In this document: positions 44,606 through 54,086 of the stretch, one piece after another
Layout of the letters: each line of letters opens with the position of its first letter
Numbering within the stretch: position 1 is the first letter of the stretch
NCBI RefSeq assembly: GCF_030406405.1
Contig: NZ_JAUEPL010000003.1
Coordinates: 124,001-188,000 of the forward strand
Direction of reading: 5' to 3'
Source: Streptomyces ficellus
GTDB taxonomy: Bacteria > Actinomycetota > Actinomycetes > Streptomycetales > Streptomycetaceae
DNA: 64,000 nucleotides
Translations under genes and position numbers: made by a program
Notes under the pieces: model-generated
What the model saw: the letters and a program-made list of their open reading frames with translations, nothing else
Database searches by the model: none
What the model was told of the DNA's origin: nothing

Positions 44606-45870
44606 ACGACCCGAACGCTCCCTCCAGCCCTCCCGAACTCTTCACCTGGGAGTTCGCCACCGACCCGTACCCCGCCTACGCCTGGTTGCGCGAGCACGCC
44701 CCCGTACACCGCACCAGGCTGCCCAGCGGTGTCGAGGCGTGGCTGGTGACGCGGTACGCCGATGCCCGGCAGGCGCTCGCCGACCAGCGGCTCAGCAAGA
44801 ACCCGGCGCACCACGACGAGCCCGCGCACGCCAGGGGCAGGACGGGCATCCCCGGCGAGCGCAAGGCCGAGCTGATGACCCACCTGCTCAACATCGACCC
44901 GCCGGACCACACCCGGCTGCGCCGGCTGGTCTCCAAGGCGTTCACACCCCGCCGGGTGGCGGAGTTCGCGCCGCGCGTGCAGGAGCTGACGGACCGGCTC
45001 ATCGACAACTTCGCAACAAAAGGGGAAGCCGACCTCATCCATGAGTTCGCCTTCCCGCTCCCCATTTATGCCATTTGCGACATGCTGGGTGTGCCCCGCG
45101 AGGACCAGGACGACTTCCGGGACTGGGCCGGGATGATGCTGCGGCATACGAAAGCGGGGCAGGGCGGCGGGCCGCGCGGCGGCGTCGCGCGGTCGGTGAA
45201 GAAGATGCGGGGCTATCTCGCCGAGCTGATCCACCGCAAGCGGCAGGAGCCGGGGGACGACCTGATCTCCGGGCTCATCCGGGCCAGTGATCACGGCGAG
45301 CACCTCACCGAGAACGAGGCCGCCGCCATGGCCTTCATCCTGCTGTTCGCCGGCTTCGAGACGACCGTGAACCTGATCGGCAACGGCGTCTACGCCCTGC
45401 TGCGCAACCCGGACCAGCGCGCCCGGCTCCAGGAGTCGCTGGCGGCGGGGGAGCGGGGGCTGCTGGAGACCGGGGTCGAGGAACTGCTGCGCTACGACGG
45501 GCCGGTGGAGCTGGCGACGTGGCGGTTCGCGACCGAGGCGCTCACCATCGGCGGCGAGCGGATCGCGGCCGGCGACCCGGTCCTCGTCGTCCTCGCCGCG
45601 GCCGACCGGGACCCCGAGCGGTTCGCCGAACCGGACACGCTCGACCTGGGGCGGCGTGACAACCCGCACCTGGGCTACGGACACGGCATCCACTACTGCC
45701 TCGGCGCACCGCTCGCCCGGCTGGAGGGACAGACAGCGCTGGCGACGCTGCTGACACGGCTGCCGGACGTCCGGCTTGCGGTGGATCCTGCCGATTTGCG
45801 GTGGCGTGGCGGGCTCATTATGCGGGGACTGCGCACGCTCCCTGTCGAGTTCACCCCCTTTGAGAACTGA
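44602..45870 (+). CDS. Cytochrome P450 (CYP107-like)
   Basis: 422 residues, soluble bacterial P450. I-helix AFILLFAGFETT, ExxR in EELLRYD, and the haem-binding loop LGYGHGIHYCLGAPLAR with axial Cys366. The haem loop has LGYG rather than FGxG. It would hydroxylate or epoxidise an unknown substrate with ferredoxin partners, none of which is nearby. Start GTG in the GTGA overlap with mazG, so the two are translationally coupled, an odd pairing. Conserved placement in a core region suggests a housekeeping or developmental rather than pathway-specific role (inference). Confidence 0.92.
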   Translation: MNDPNAPSSPPELFTWEFATDPYPAYAWLREHAPVHRTRLPSGVEAWLVTRYADARQALADQRLSKNPAHHDEPAHARGRTGIPGERKAELMTHLLNIDPPDHTRLRRLVSKAFTPRRVAEFAPRVQELTDRLIDNFATKGEADLIHEFAFPLPIYAICDMLGVPREDQDDFRDWAGMMLRHTKAGQGGGPRGGVARSVKKMRGYLAELIHRKRQEPGDDLISGLIRASDHGEHLTENEAAAMAFILLFAGFETTVNLIGNGVYALLRNPDQRARLQESLAAGERGLLETGVEELLRYDGPVELATWRFATEALTIGGERIAAGDPVLVVLAAADRDPERFAEPDTLDLGRRDNPHLGYGHGIHYCLGAPLARLEGQTALATLLTRLPDVRLAVDPADLRWRGGLIMRGLRTLPVEFTPFEN

Positions 45871-45984
45871 CGATCCGTCATAACTGTGATGTTCGCGTGA
45901 TCTCAGGTGCATCGACTTGTGACTGACGTTCGAATGCCGCTACGTTCACCGTCACCTCAGCAGTCACGCGAAAGGCAGTACCGC

Positions 45985-46986
45985 ATGCGCTCCGGGAACG
46001 GCCGGCACCGACGACCCCGTCAAGCCCCCGCCATCGTCGTCGCGGCAGGGGTGACCGGATCCGCCATCGCGCTCCCGCTGCTCGGCGCGGGTTCCGCGTC
46101 GGCGGCCGACGCCGCCACGTGGGACAAGGTGGCCGAATGCGAGTCCGGCGGCATGTGGAGCGCCGACCTCGGCAACGGCTTCTACGGCGGCCTGCAGATG
46201 TCGCAGGAGACCTGGGAGTCGTACGGAGGTCTCGCCCACGCCCCGCGGCCCGACCTCGCCAGCCGTGGCGAGCAGATAGACGTGGCGGAGAAGGTGTACG
46301 CCGCGACCGGCGTCAAGACGTGGGAGACCTGCGCCCCCATCGCGGGCCTGGGCGGCGCCACCGAGACGTCCGGGCCGGCCCTCGGCCTCACGCCCACCGA
46401 GACCGCCCCGACGGCGCCCGAGCCGACGCGGAGCACCGACCCGGCAGCGCCCTCCGGCCTGCCCGACGTGCTGGAAGCCCCCGAGGCGCCCGCGGCCTCC
46501 GCGCCGGCCGGTGCGGGCGCTCCCGCCGGGACCGCCCCGGCGTCGCCCGCCCCCGCCGGGGGCCCCGCCACCGGCACCGGCAAGCACCGGGGCGAGACGG
46601 CCCCGGAGGAGACCCCCGCCACGGAGCCGGGCAGTCCGGGCAGTCCGGGCGCTCCGGGCAGCTCGGGCACTCCGGGCACCTCGGGCGCCCCGTACGACCC
46701 GGCGGCCCCGCAGGGCGGCGGCGCCACCGGCGCCGGCGAGGCGGGCACCGGCCGCGAAACGGGCGACCGCCCCTCGCGAGGTGACGGGGCGACACGCGAC
46801 CCGGGTGCGGTCGAGCCCGGCGCGTACACCGTGCGTCCCGGCGACAGCCTGTGGGTCATCGCGGACGAGCAGCAGGTCCCTGGCGGCTGGTCGGCCCTCT
46901 ATGAGGCCAACCGCGAGGCCGTCGGCGCCGACCCGGACCTCATCCTGCCTGGTCAGAGCCTCGACCTGACGGCGGCTCAGGAGTAG
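45985..46986 (+). CDS. rpfC: Resuscitation-promoting-factor-like protein with LysM (RpfC type)
   Basis: 333 residues. Signal peptide ending GAGSASA. The Rpf lysozyme-like domain (ATWDKVAECESGGMWSADLGNGFYGGLQMS; catalytic Glu53) is followed by a long Pro/Ala/Thr/Gly-rich spacer (about 115-275) and a C-terminal LysM (YTVRPGDSLWVIADEQQVPGGWSALYEAN ... DLILPGQSL). It cleaves peptidoglycan during germination and growth. ATG 45985 with GAAAGG upstream. It precedes rpfA, but a 431-bp gap with a riboswitch separates them. The letter assignment (C) rests on recalled Streptomyces gene order. Confidence 0.87.
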   Translation: MRSGNGRHRRPRQAPAIVVAAGVTGSAIALPLLGAGSASAADAATWDKVAECESGGMWSADLGNGFYGGLQMSQETWESYGGLAHAPRPDLASRGEQIDVAEKVYAATGVKTWETCAPIAGLGGATETSGPALGLTPTETAPTAPEPTRSTDPAAPSGLPDVLEAPEAPAASAPAGAGAPAGTAPASPAPAGGPATGTGKHRGETAPEETPATEPGSPGSPGAPGSSGTPGTSGAPYDPAAPQGGGATGAGEAGTGRETGDRPSRGDGATRDPGAVEPGAYTVRPGDSLWVIADEQQVPGGWSALYEANREAVGADPDLILPGQSLDLTAAQE

Positions 46987-47249
46987 ATCCGGGGTGTATG
47001 TCCGTTTGCGCCCCGGTGAGACATGAGTCTCTTTGTCCCAACTGGTGTGTCATGGCCGCCCGGTCTGACCACTTCGCCCTTCACCTGGGGAAACGTCCGC
47101 CAAAGGCAGGCGCATAAGGGCGGATTGACCCTGATGTCCGTCTTTGAAGTTCGGGCGGGTCTGTGATTACGGTCGTGACTGCTCGCACCGCGGGCCCCAT
47201 CGACCGGTACGCCGAATCCTGCCGCCGGTCGACGGGAACAGTCGTCGCG
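46987..47249. other. Intergenic region upstream of the rpfA riboswitch
   Basis: No gene seen. A slightly AT-richer stretch holds the presumed rpfA promoter, followed by the untranslated leader that enters the ydaO-like aptamer. Confidence 0.5.
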
Positions 47250-47405
47250 TCAAGCGCCGAAGGCAGGAGCGGGGGACCCAAGGTAAGTGCCGGGTCCGGC
47301 CATGGGGACATGGCAGGAGACCGGCTAGGGGTGGAGCCGCGCGATTCGCGCGGCCGGGCAACTCACTTGGCCCGAACCCGACAGCTCACCTCGCAGGCGT
47401 CGGTG
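47250..47405 (+). ncRNA. ydaO-type (cyclic di-AMP) riboswitch in the rpfA leader
   Basis: The leader contains the conserved ydaO-yuaA elements in order: GCGGGGGACCCAAGGTAAGT, then GGGGTGGAGCCGC with a GCGCGATTCGCGC hairpin, and finally CCCGACAGCTCACCTCGCAG followed by GCG just before the ribosome site. Members of this class bind c-di-AMP and usually turn downstream genes off. In Streptomyces they are associated with cell-wall lytic genes, and rpfA is the expected target. Exact ends are approximate, and the helix from 47203 may also take part. Confidence 0.82.
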
Positions 47406-47417
47406 AGGAGATGTTCC

Positions 47418-48107
47418 ATGCTGTTTTCCAGCAAGGCCAAGCACCGTCGCCCCTCCAAGGCCGTCCGGTTCGCCGCGTTCGCCGGCATCACCGGTGCCGC
47501 CGTGGCCGCCCCGCTGATGGGCGCCACGTCCGCCTCGGCCGCCACCGCCGCCGAGTGGGACAAGGTCGCGCAGTGCGAGTCCGGCGGCAACTGGTCCATC
47601 AACACCGGCAACGGCTACTACGGCGGCCTGCAGTTCTCCGCCTCGACCTGGGCGGCGTACGGCGGCACCGCGTACGCCCAGACCGCCGACCAGGCCTCCA
47701 AGTCGCAGCAGATAGAGATCGCCGAGAAGGTCCTGGCCGGCCAGGGCAAGGGTGCCTGGCCGAACTGCGGCGTCGGCCTGTCCAGCGCCTCGTACGACGG
47801 CGGCGGCGCCGAGCAGGCGCAGACCCAGGCGCAGCCCCAGCAGCAGGAGCGCGCGGCCGAGCAGCCCACCACGCGCAGCGAGCAGCGCACCGCGCCGAAG
47901 GCCGAGTCGAAGACCGTCACCACCCCGACCGGCACGAAGGTCGAGAAGGGCGACGGCGAGTACAAGGTCAAGGCCGGCGACACCCTCAGCACCATCGCCC
48001 AGGCGAAGAACGTCGAGGGCGGCTGGAAGAAGCTGTTCGAGCTGAACAAGGACATCGTCGACGACGCCGACCTGATCTACCCGGGCCAGCAGCTCCACCT
48101 GAGCTGA
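47418..48107 (+). CDS. rpfA: Resuscitation-promoting factor RpfA
   Basis: 229 residues. Signal peptide ending GATSASA; Rpf domain [31 protein letters not shown] with catalytic Glu54; a Gln/Ala-rich linker; C-terminal LysM ([30 protein letters not shown] ... [12 protein letters not shown]). A secreted muralytic enzyme that promotes spore germination. ATG 47418 is 7 bases after GGTGAGGAG; an ATG at 47411 is out of frame. Controlled by the upstream ydaO-type riboswitch and ended by a long hairpin. Confidence 0.93.
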   Translation: MLFSSKAKHRRPSKAVRFAAFAGITGAAVAAPLMGATSASAATAAEWDKVAQCESGGNWSINTGNGYYGGLQFSASTWAAYGGTAYAQTADQASKSQQIEIAEKVLAGQGKGAWPNCGVGLSSASYDGGGAEQAQTQAQPQQQERAAEQPTTRSEQRTAPKAESKTVTTPTGTKVEKGDGEYKVKAGDTLSTIAQAKNVEGGWKKLFELNKDIVDDADLIYPGQQLHLS

Positions 48108-48119
48108 CCCCCTCCGCCG

Positions 48120-48166
48120 CCCCGGCCCGGCGCGCTCTCCCCCGTGCGCGCCGGGCCGGGGCTTTT
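48120..48166 (+). terminator. Terminator after rpfA
   Basis: Perfect 16-bp stem (48120-48135 with 48146-48161), a 10-nt loop, then CTTTT. The rest of 48167-48383 is presumed eno promoter. Confidence 0.9.
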
Positions 48167-48308
48167 CGGCGCCGGCCGCCGAAGCCCACGGCCCGGCTTG
48201 CCTACCGACCGGTAAGTTTCGTGGCATTTCGCACCGTATGCAGGCTCCTGAGCCCTTTTTCGTCCCAGGAGGCGGGCGTCGGCTGGTCACGGCTCCCCGG
48301 CCGGTTAG

Positions 48309-49826
<1,518 letters not shown>

Positions 49827-49940
49827 GAGCACGGCAGCGCGGCAAGGGCTGATCCGCGAAGAGCCCGGTTACGTACGTCCCCGGCCACGGTCCCGTACCG
49901 TGTCCGGGGACGTCCGTACGTAGCAGGGGAGGCGCACACG

Positions 49941-50411
49941 ATGGCCCGGGACCGGTTCTCCACCGCGACCAGGCTGCGACTGCTCGGCGAGCAGACCGCC
50001 GCCCGCGTCTACCGCTCCCAGACCCGCCGGCAGGCCCGCCGCTCCCGGCTCACCGGCCGCGCGGCCTTCCTCGTGCTGGTCGTCTGCTCGATGGTGGTGG
50101 CCCTGGCCTATCCGATGCGCCAGTGGGTGTCCCAGCGCGCCGAGATCGCCGAGCAGCAGCGGCTGGCGGCCGAGGCGAGCGAGCGCGTCGAGCGGCTGCG
50201 CGACGAGAAGGCGCGGCTCCAGGACGACGCCTACATCAGGCGGCTCGCGCGCGAGCACCTGCACTACGTACTTCCCGGGGAGACCGGTTACACGGTCATC
50301 GACCCCGACGCGGCACGTCAGCGCCGCACCGACCAGGGCGCGGCGGACCGCCCCTGGTACTCCAACCTCTGGGACGGCGTGGACAGCGCCGACCGCACCA
50401 CGGACAAGTAG
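49941..50411 (+). CDS. divIC: Septum formation initiator DivIC/FtsB
   Basis: 156 residues, bitopic membrane protein. A basic cytoplasmic N-terminus (ARVYRSQTRRQARRSRL), one transmembrane helix (AAFLVLVVCSMVVALAYPM) and an extracellular coiled coil (EIAEQQRLAAEASERVERLRDEKARL) precede a short domain LAREHLHYVLPGETGY. DivIC/FtsB acts in the divisome with FtsL/FtsQ. ATG 49941 with GGGGAGG upstream. Located next to eno as in many actinobacteria; followed by DUF501 and ppx/gppA in a probable operon. Confidence 0.93.
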   Translation: MARDRFSTATRLRLLGEQTAARVYRSQTRRQARRSRLTGRAAFLVLVVCSMVVALAYPMRQWVSQRAEIAEQQRLAAEASERVERLRDEKARLQDDAYIRRLAREHLHYVLPGETGYTVIDPDAARQRRTDQGAADRPWYSNLWDGVDSADRTTDK

Positions 50412-50424
50412 AACCAAGGCAGGC

Positions 50425-50964
50425 ATGGACACCCCCCCTCCGCAGACCGAACGCACCGAGCCCACCGAGGCGGACGTCGAGGCGTTCAAGGAACAGCTCG
50501 GCCGCCCGCCGCGCGGCCTGCGGGCCATCGCGCACCGCTGCCCGTGCGGCCACCCGGACGTGGTCGAGACCGCGCCGCGGCTCCCCGACGGCACGCCGTT
50601 CCCGACGACGTACTACCTCACCTGCCCGCGGGCGAACTCCGCGATCGGCACGCTGGAGGCGAACGGCGTCATGAAGGAGATGACGGAGCGGCTCCAGCAG
50701 GACCCCGAGCTGGCCGCCGCCTACCGCGCCGCGCACGAGGACTACCTCGCGCGCCGTGACGCCATCGAGGTCCTTGAGGGCTTCCCGAGCGCGGGCGGCA
50801 TGCCGGACCGCGTGAAGTGCCTGCACGTCCTGGTGGCCCACTCCCTCGTGGCGGGCCCCGGCGTGAACCCGCTGGGCGACGAGGCCCTCGCGATGCTGCC
50901 CGAGTGGTGGGCCAAGGGCCCCTGCGTCACCGCCCACCAGCAGGCCGAGGAGGCCGGATCGTGA
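50425..50964 (+). CDS. DUF501 family protein
   Basis: 179 residues, soluble, with the DUF501 pattern RPPRGLRAIAHRCPCGHPDVV, FPTTYYLTCPRANSAIGTLEANGVM, and GMPDRVKCLHVLVAHSLVAG. Conserved cysteines/histidine (CPCGH, TCP, KCLH) could bind a metal. Function unknown but the gene is consistently between divIC and ppx in actinobacteria. Overlaps the ppx GTG by GTGA. Confidence 0.9.
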   Translation: MDTPPPQTERTEPTEADVEAFKEQLGRPPRGLRAIAHRCPCGHPDVVETAPRLPDGTPFPTTYYLTCPRANSAIGTLEANGVMKEMTERLQQDPELAAAYRAAHEDYLARRDAIEVLEGFPSAGGMPDRVKCLHVLVAHSLVAGPGVNPLGDEALAMLPEWWAKGPCVTAHQQAEEAGS

Positions 50965-51875
50965 CCCGGGTCGCCGCCATCGACTGCGGTACGAACTCCA
51001 TCCGCCTCCTCATCGCCGACATCGACCCGGCGACCGGCGAAGTCACCGACCTGGACCGGCGGATGACGATCGTCCGCCTCGGCCAGGGCGTCGACAGGAC
51101 CGGCCGGCTCGCGCCCGAGGCGCTGGAGCGGACGTTCGCGGCCTGCCGCGAGTACGCCGCCGCCATCAAGGAGTACGGCGCCGAGAGGCTGCGTTTCGTG
51201 GCCACCTCGGCCTCGCGCGACGCGGAGAACCGGGACGACTTCGTACGGGGCGTGCTGGACATCCTGGGCGTGGAGCCCGAGGTGATCACCGGCGACCAGG
51301 AGGCCGAGTTCTCCTTCACGGGGGCGACGAAGGAGCTGACGGGCTCCGACGAGTACCTGGTCGTGGACATCGGCGGCGGCTCCACGGAGTTCGTCGTCGG
51401 GAGCACGCACGCGCGCGCGGCCCGGTCGGTCGACATCGGCTGCGTACGCCTGACCGAGCGTCATGTGCGCGGCGACCCGCCTTCGGAGGCGGAAGTCGCG
51501 GCGATCCGGGCCGATGTCGAGGCGGCCCTCGACCTGGCGGAGCAGACCGTTCCGCTGCGCGAGGCGCGCACGCTCGTCGGGCTCGCCGGGTCCGTCACGA
51601 CGGTCGCGGCGATCGCGCTGGGCCTGGAGGCGTACGACTCGGCGGCGATCCACCGCTCCCGCATCCCCTGCGAGCGGGTCGCCGAGGTGACCGCGCGGCT
51701 GCTGGCGGCGACCCATGACGAGCGGGCGGCGATCCCGGTGATGCACCCGGGCCGGGTGGACGTCATCGTCTCCGGGGCGCTGGTCCTGCTGGCCGTCATG
51801 GAGCGGATCGGGGCGCGCGAGGTGGTCGTCTCCGAACACGACATTCTGGATGGAATCGCCCTGTCCCTGGTGTGA
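50961..51875 (+). CDS. ppx: Exopolyphosphatase / GppA-type phosphatase
   Basis: 304 residues, the short actinobacterial Ppx/GppA type with only the two actin-like (ASKHA) domains. Phosphate-1 loop AAIDCGTNSIRLLIAD, central YLVVDIGGGSTEFVVG, adenosine-type LVGLAGSVTTVAA. It hydrolyses polyphosphate and/or pppGpp, linking it to stringent and stationary-phase physiology. GTG 50961 in the GTGA overlap with DUF501. Last gene of the divIC operon; a hairpin follows. Confidence 0.92.
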   Translation: MTRVAAIDCGTNSIRLLIADIDPATGEVTDLDRRMTIVRLGQGVDRTGRLAPEALERTFAACREYAAAIKEYGAERLRFVATSASRDAENRDDFVRGVLDILGVEPEVITGDQEAEFSFTGATKELTGSDEYLVVDIGGGSTEFVVGSTHARAARSVDIGCVRLTERHVRGDPPSEAEVAAIRADVEAALDLAEQTVPLREARTLVGLAGSVTTVAAIALGLEAYDSAAIHRSRIPCERVAEVTARLLAATHDERAAIPVMHPGRVDVIVSGALVLLAVMERIGAREVVVSEHDILDGIALSLV

Positions 51876-51920
51876 CGGAACCTCCGCCGGACACCCCCGG
51901 CGGGACCTCCCCGGAAAAGT

Positions 51921-51938
51921 TCGTGAAGTTCTTCACAA
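51921..51938. promoter_or_regulatory. Rex (redox repressor) operator candidate
   Basis: TCGTGAA-GTTC-TTCACAA matches the Rex box TTGTGAA-N4-TTCACAA at 13 of 14 defined positions. Rex senses NADH/NAD+ and controls respiratory genes. The site lies upstream of ndh, a logical target, but about 310 bases from its start and on the far side of a hairpin. Confidence 0.5.
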
Positions 51939-51941
51939 GGA

Positions 51942-52005
51942 AAAGGGCCCTGATGGGGGTCGCTGAGCCCGTTGAGGGCCTCCGGCGGCCCGGTCAGGGC
52001 CCTTT
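51942..52005. terminator. Hairpin after ppx
   Basis: AAAGGGCCCTGA (51942-51953) pairs perfectly with TCAGGGCCCTTT (51994-52005) over a 40-nt G/C-rich loop. A probable terminator of the divIC-ppx operon. Confidence 0.6.
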
Positions 52006-52246
52006 CGCAGGCGTGGAAGCGGCCCGTGGCTATGTTTCCCAGGCGTGAACGCCAGTGGTCATTTCGTGTGACGAACCGTTCGCAGCCGCAGTTCACAAGG
52101 GGTGAAGAACGCCGTCCGTGACACCCTGGTTCCCTGGCCGCGCCATGACCTCGCTCACGTGGGCCGCGCAGTGTAGCAGAGGTGCGCCAGAAGCTTGTGA
52201 AGGGGCGCACGAGCGGCCCCCCTGAGGCGGGTGGATACTCGATGGC

Positions 52247-53626
52247 ATGAGCACCACGGAGCGTCCCAGGATCCTCGTAGTAGGCGGTGGGTACGTAGGC
52301 CTGTACGCAGCTCGGCGCATTCTGAAGAAGATGCGCTACGGCGAGGCGACCGTCACGGTCGTCGACCCCCGGTCGTACATGACCTACCAGCCCTTCCTCC
52401 CCGAAGCCGCCGCCGGCAGCATCTCGCCGCGGCACGTCGTCGTCCCGCTGCGACGCGTGCTGCCCAAGGCGGAGGTACTCACCGGCCGGGTCACCACGAT
52501 CGACCAGGACCGGAAGGTCGCCACCATCGCGCCGCTCGTCGGCGAGGCGTACGAGCTGCCCTTCGACTACCTGGTCATCGCGCTCGGCGCGGTCTCCCGC
52601 ACCTTCCCGATCCCCGGCCTCGCCGAGCAGGGCATCGGCATGAAGGGCATCGAGGAGGCCATCGGGCTGCGCAACCACGTCCTCGAGCAGCTGGACAAGG
52701 CCGACTCGACGAACGACGAGGAGGTCCGCCGCAAGGCGCTGACCTTCGTCTTCGTGGGCGGCGGCTTCGCCGGCGCGGAGACCATCGGCGAGGTCGAGGA
52801 CCTGGCCCGCGACGCCGCGAAGTACTACAAGAACGTGAGCCGCGACGACATGCGGTTCATCCTGGTGGACGCCGCCGACAAGATCCTCCCCGAGGTCGGC
52901 CCCAAGCTCGGCCAGTACGGCAAGGAGCACCTGGAGAGCCGTGGGGTGGAGATCTACCTCAACACCTCCATGGACTCCTGCGTCGACGGCCACGTGGTGC
53001 TGAAGAACGGCCTGGAGGTCGACTCCAACACCATCGTGTGGACCGCCGGTGTGAAGCCGAACCCGGCGCTCGCCCGCTTCGGTCTCCCGCTCGGCCCGCG
53101 CGGCCACGTGGACTGCGAGCCCACGCTCCAGGTCAAGGGCACCGACCACATCTGGGCCGCCGGCGACAACGCCCAGGTCCCGGACCTCGCCGCCCGCAAG
53201 GCCGGCAACGAGAACGCCTGGTGCCCGCCGAACGCCCAGCACGCGCTGCGGCAGGCCCGGGTCCTCGGCGACAACGTGATCTCCGGCATGCGGGGCTTCC
53301 CGCAGAAGGAGTACAGCCACGCCAACAAGGGTGCGGTCGCCGGTCTCGGCCTGCACAAGGGCGTCGCGATGATCGTCATGGGCAAGATGAAGATCAAGCT
53401 CAAGGGCCGTCTCGCCTGGTACATGCACCGCGGCTACCACGGCATGGCGATGCCGACCTGGAACCGCAAGATCCGCGTCTTCGCGGACTGGACGCTCGCG
53501 ATGTTCCTCAAGCGCGAGGTCGTCTCGCTCGGCGCGATCGAATCGCCGCGCGAGGAGTTCTACGAGGCGGCCAAGCCGGCCCCGGCGGCGACGAAGTCGG
53601 CCCCGGAGAAGGCCAAGGCCTCCTGA
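52247..53626 (+). CDS. ndh: Type II NADH dehydrogenase (NAD(P)/FAD-dependent oxidoreductase)
   Basis: 459 residues. Two dinucleotide-binding motifs: FAD site ILVVGGGYVGLYAAR and NADH site LTFVFVGGGFAGAETIGEV. Conserved MTYQPFLPEAAAG and a late HIWAAGDNAQVPD. Non-proton-pumping respiratory NADH:quinone oxidoreductase, peripheral on the membrane. ATG 52247 has a weak GGTGGA upstream. The C-terminus has a Lys/Ala-rich tail. A Rex-type box lies upstream. Monocistronic, with its own terminator. Confidence 0.92.
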   Translation: MSTTERPRILVVGGGYVGLYAARRILKKMRYGEATVTVVDPRSYMTYQPFLPEAAAGSISPRHVVVPLRRVLPKAEVLTGRVTTIDQDRKVATIAPLVGEAYELPFDYLVIALGAVSRTFPIPGLAEQGIGMKGIEEAIGLRNHVLEQLDKADSTNDEEVRRKALTFVFVGGGFAGAETIGEVEDLARDAAKYYKNVSRDDMRFILVDAADKILPEVGPKLGQYGKEHLESRGVEIYLNTSMDSCVDGHVVLKNGLEVDSNTIVWTAGVKPNPALARFGLPLGPRGHVDCEPTLQVKGTDHIWAAGDNAQVPDLAARKAGNENAWCPPNAQHALRQARVLGDNVISGMRGFPQKEYSHANKGAVAGLGLHKGVAMIVMGKMKIKLKGRLAWYMHRGYHGMAMPTWNRKIRVFADWTLAMFLKREVVSLGAIESPREEFYEAAKPAPAATKSAPEKAKAS

Positions 53627-54086
53627 CCGTTCCGCCCGGTCACCCGGTCACCTCGCCGAGGGGCCGCCCGCCATCCGTGGTGCGGGCGGCCCCTTCGCGT
53701 TCCCCGTTCCGGGCGCGGCGACGGCCCTGCCCCTTCGGCCCCCACCGCCGGCCCCGCCGAGCGGTGGCCACCCCACCAGCCCGGGTTCAACGGGTCTTGG
53801 AGGTGTGGGTGGGATCGGGGGGCGTGCGCGCGCGCCCGCGCGTGACCCCGCGGCGACGGTCCAACGGTCCCGCGGCGTCGTCCGGCCCGGCGCGTCGGTC
53901 GTTTCCCGGGGGTCCGGCGGGGGGAGGCTCCGGCGGGGTGAAGGGGTGTCAGGGCAGCGCGGGCGGAGGGTGACGGCACGCATTTTGCTCCCGCGTTGCC
54001 TCGTTTCGGGACTGCATTCGTCCACCCCGGGTGTTTACGTGGTGTTGAGCATTTCTGGGATTTCCGTCATCACGGAGGTGTGCGTC
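53627..54086. other. Intergenic region between ndh and the cyclopropane-synthase-like gene
   Basis: Contains the ndh terminator near its start, then G/C-rich sequence without recognisable features and a clearly AT-richer stretch (about 53985-54085) that probably holds the promoter and leader of the next gene. The frame of that gene is open far to the left, but only ATG 54087 has a good ribosome site. Confidence 0.5.
53659..53694 (+). terminator. Terminator after ndh
   Basis: Perfect 13-bp stem (53659-53671 with 53682-53694) and a 10-nt loop, 32 bases after the ndh stop. Confidence 0.8.

Larger units (their letters stand above)
51876..52246. other. Intergenic region between ppx and ndh
   Basis: Holds a Rex-like operator (51921-51938), a long-loop hairpin (51942-52005), a second partial inverted repeat TTCAC-AAGGG-GTGAA near 52092-52106, and presumed ndh promoter. 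No gene seen. Confidence 0.6.

Noticed and set aside
43574..45870. Secondary-metabolite cluster around the P450
   Set aside because: Neighbours are housekeeping genes (mazG, rpf, eno); no synthase, ferredoxin or transporter is linked.
47411..47413. ATG as rpfA start
   Set aside because: Out of frame with the Rpf domain and adjacent to the ribosome site; ATG 47418 fits.
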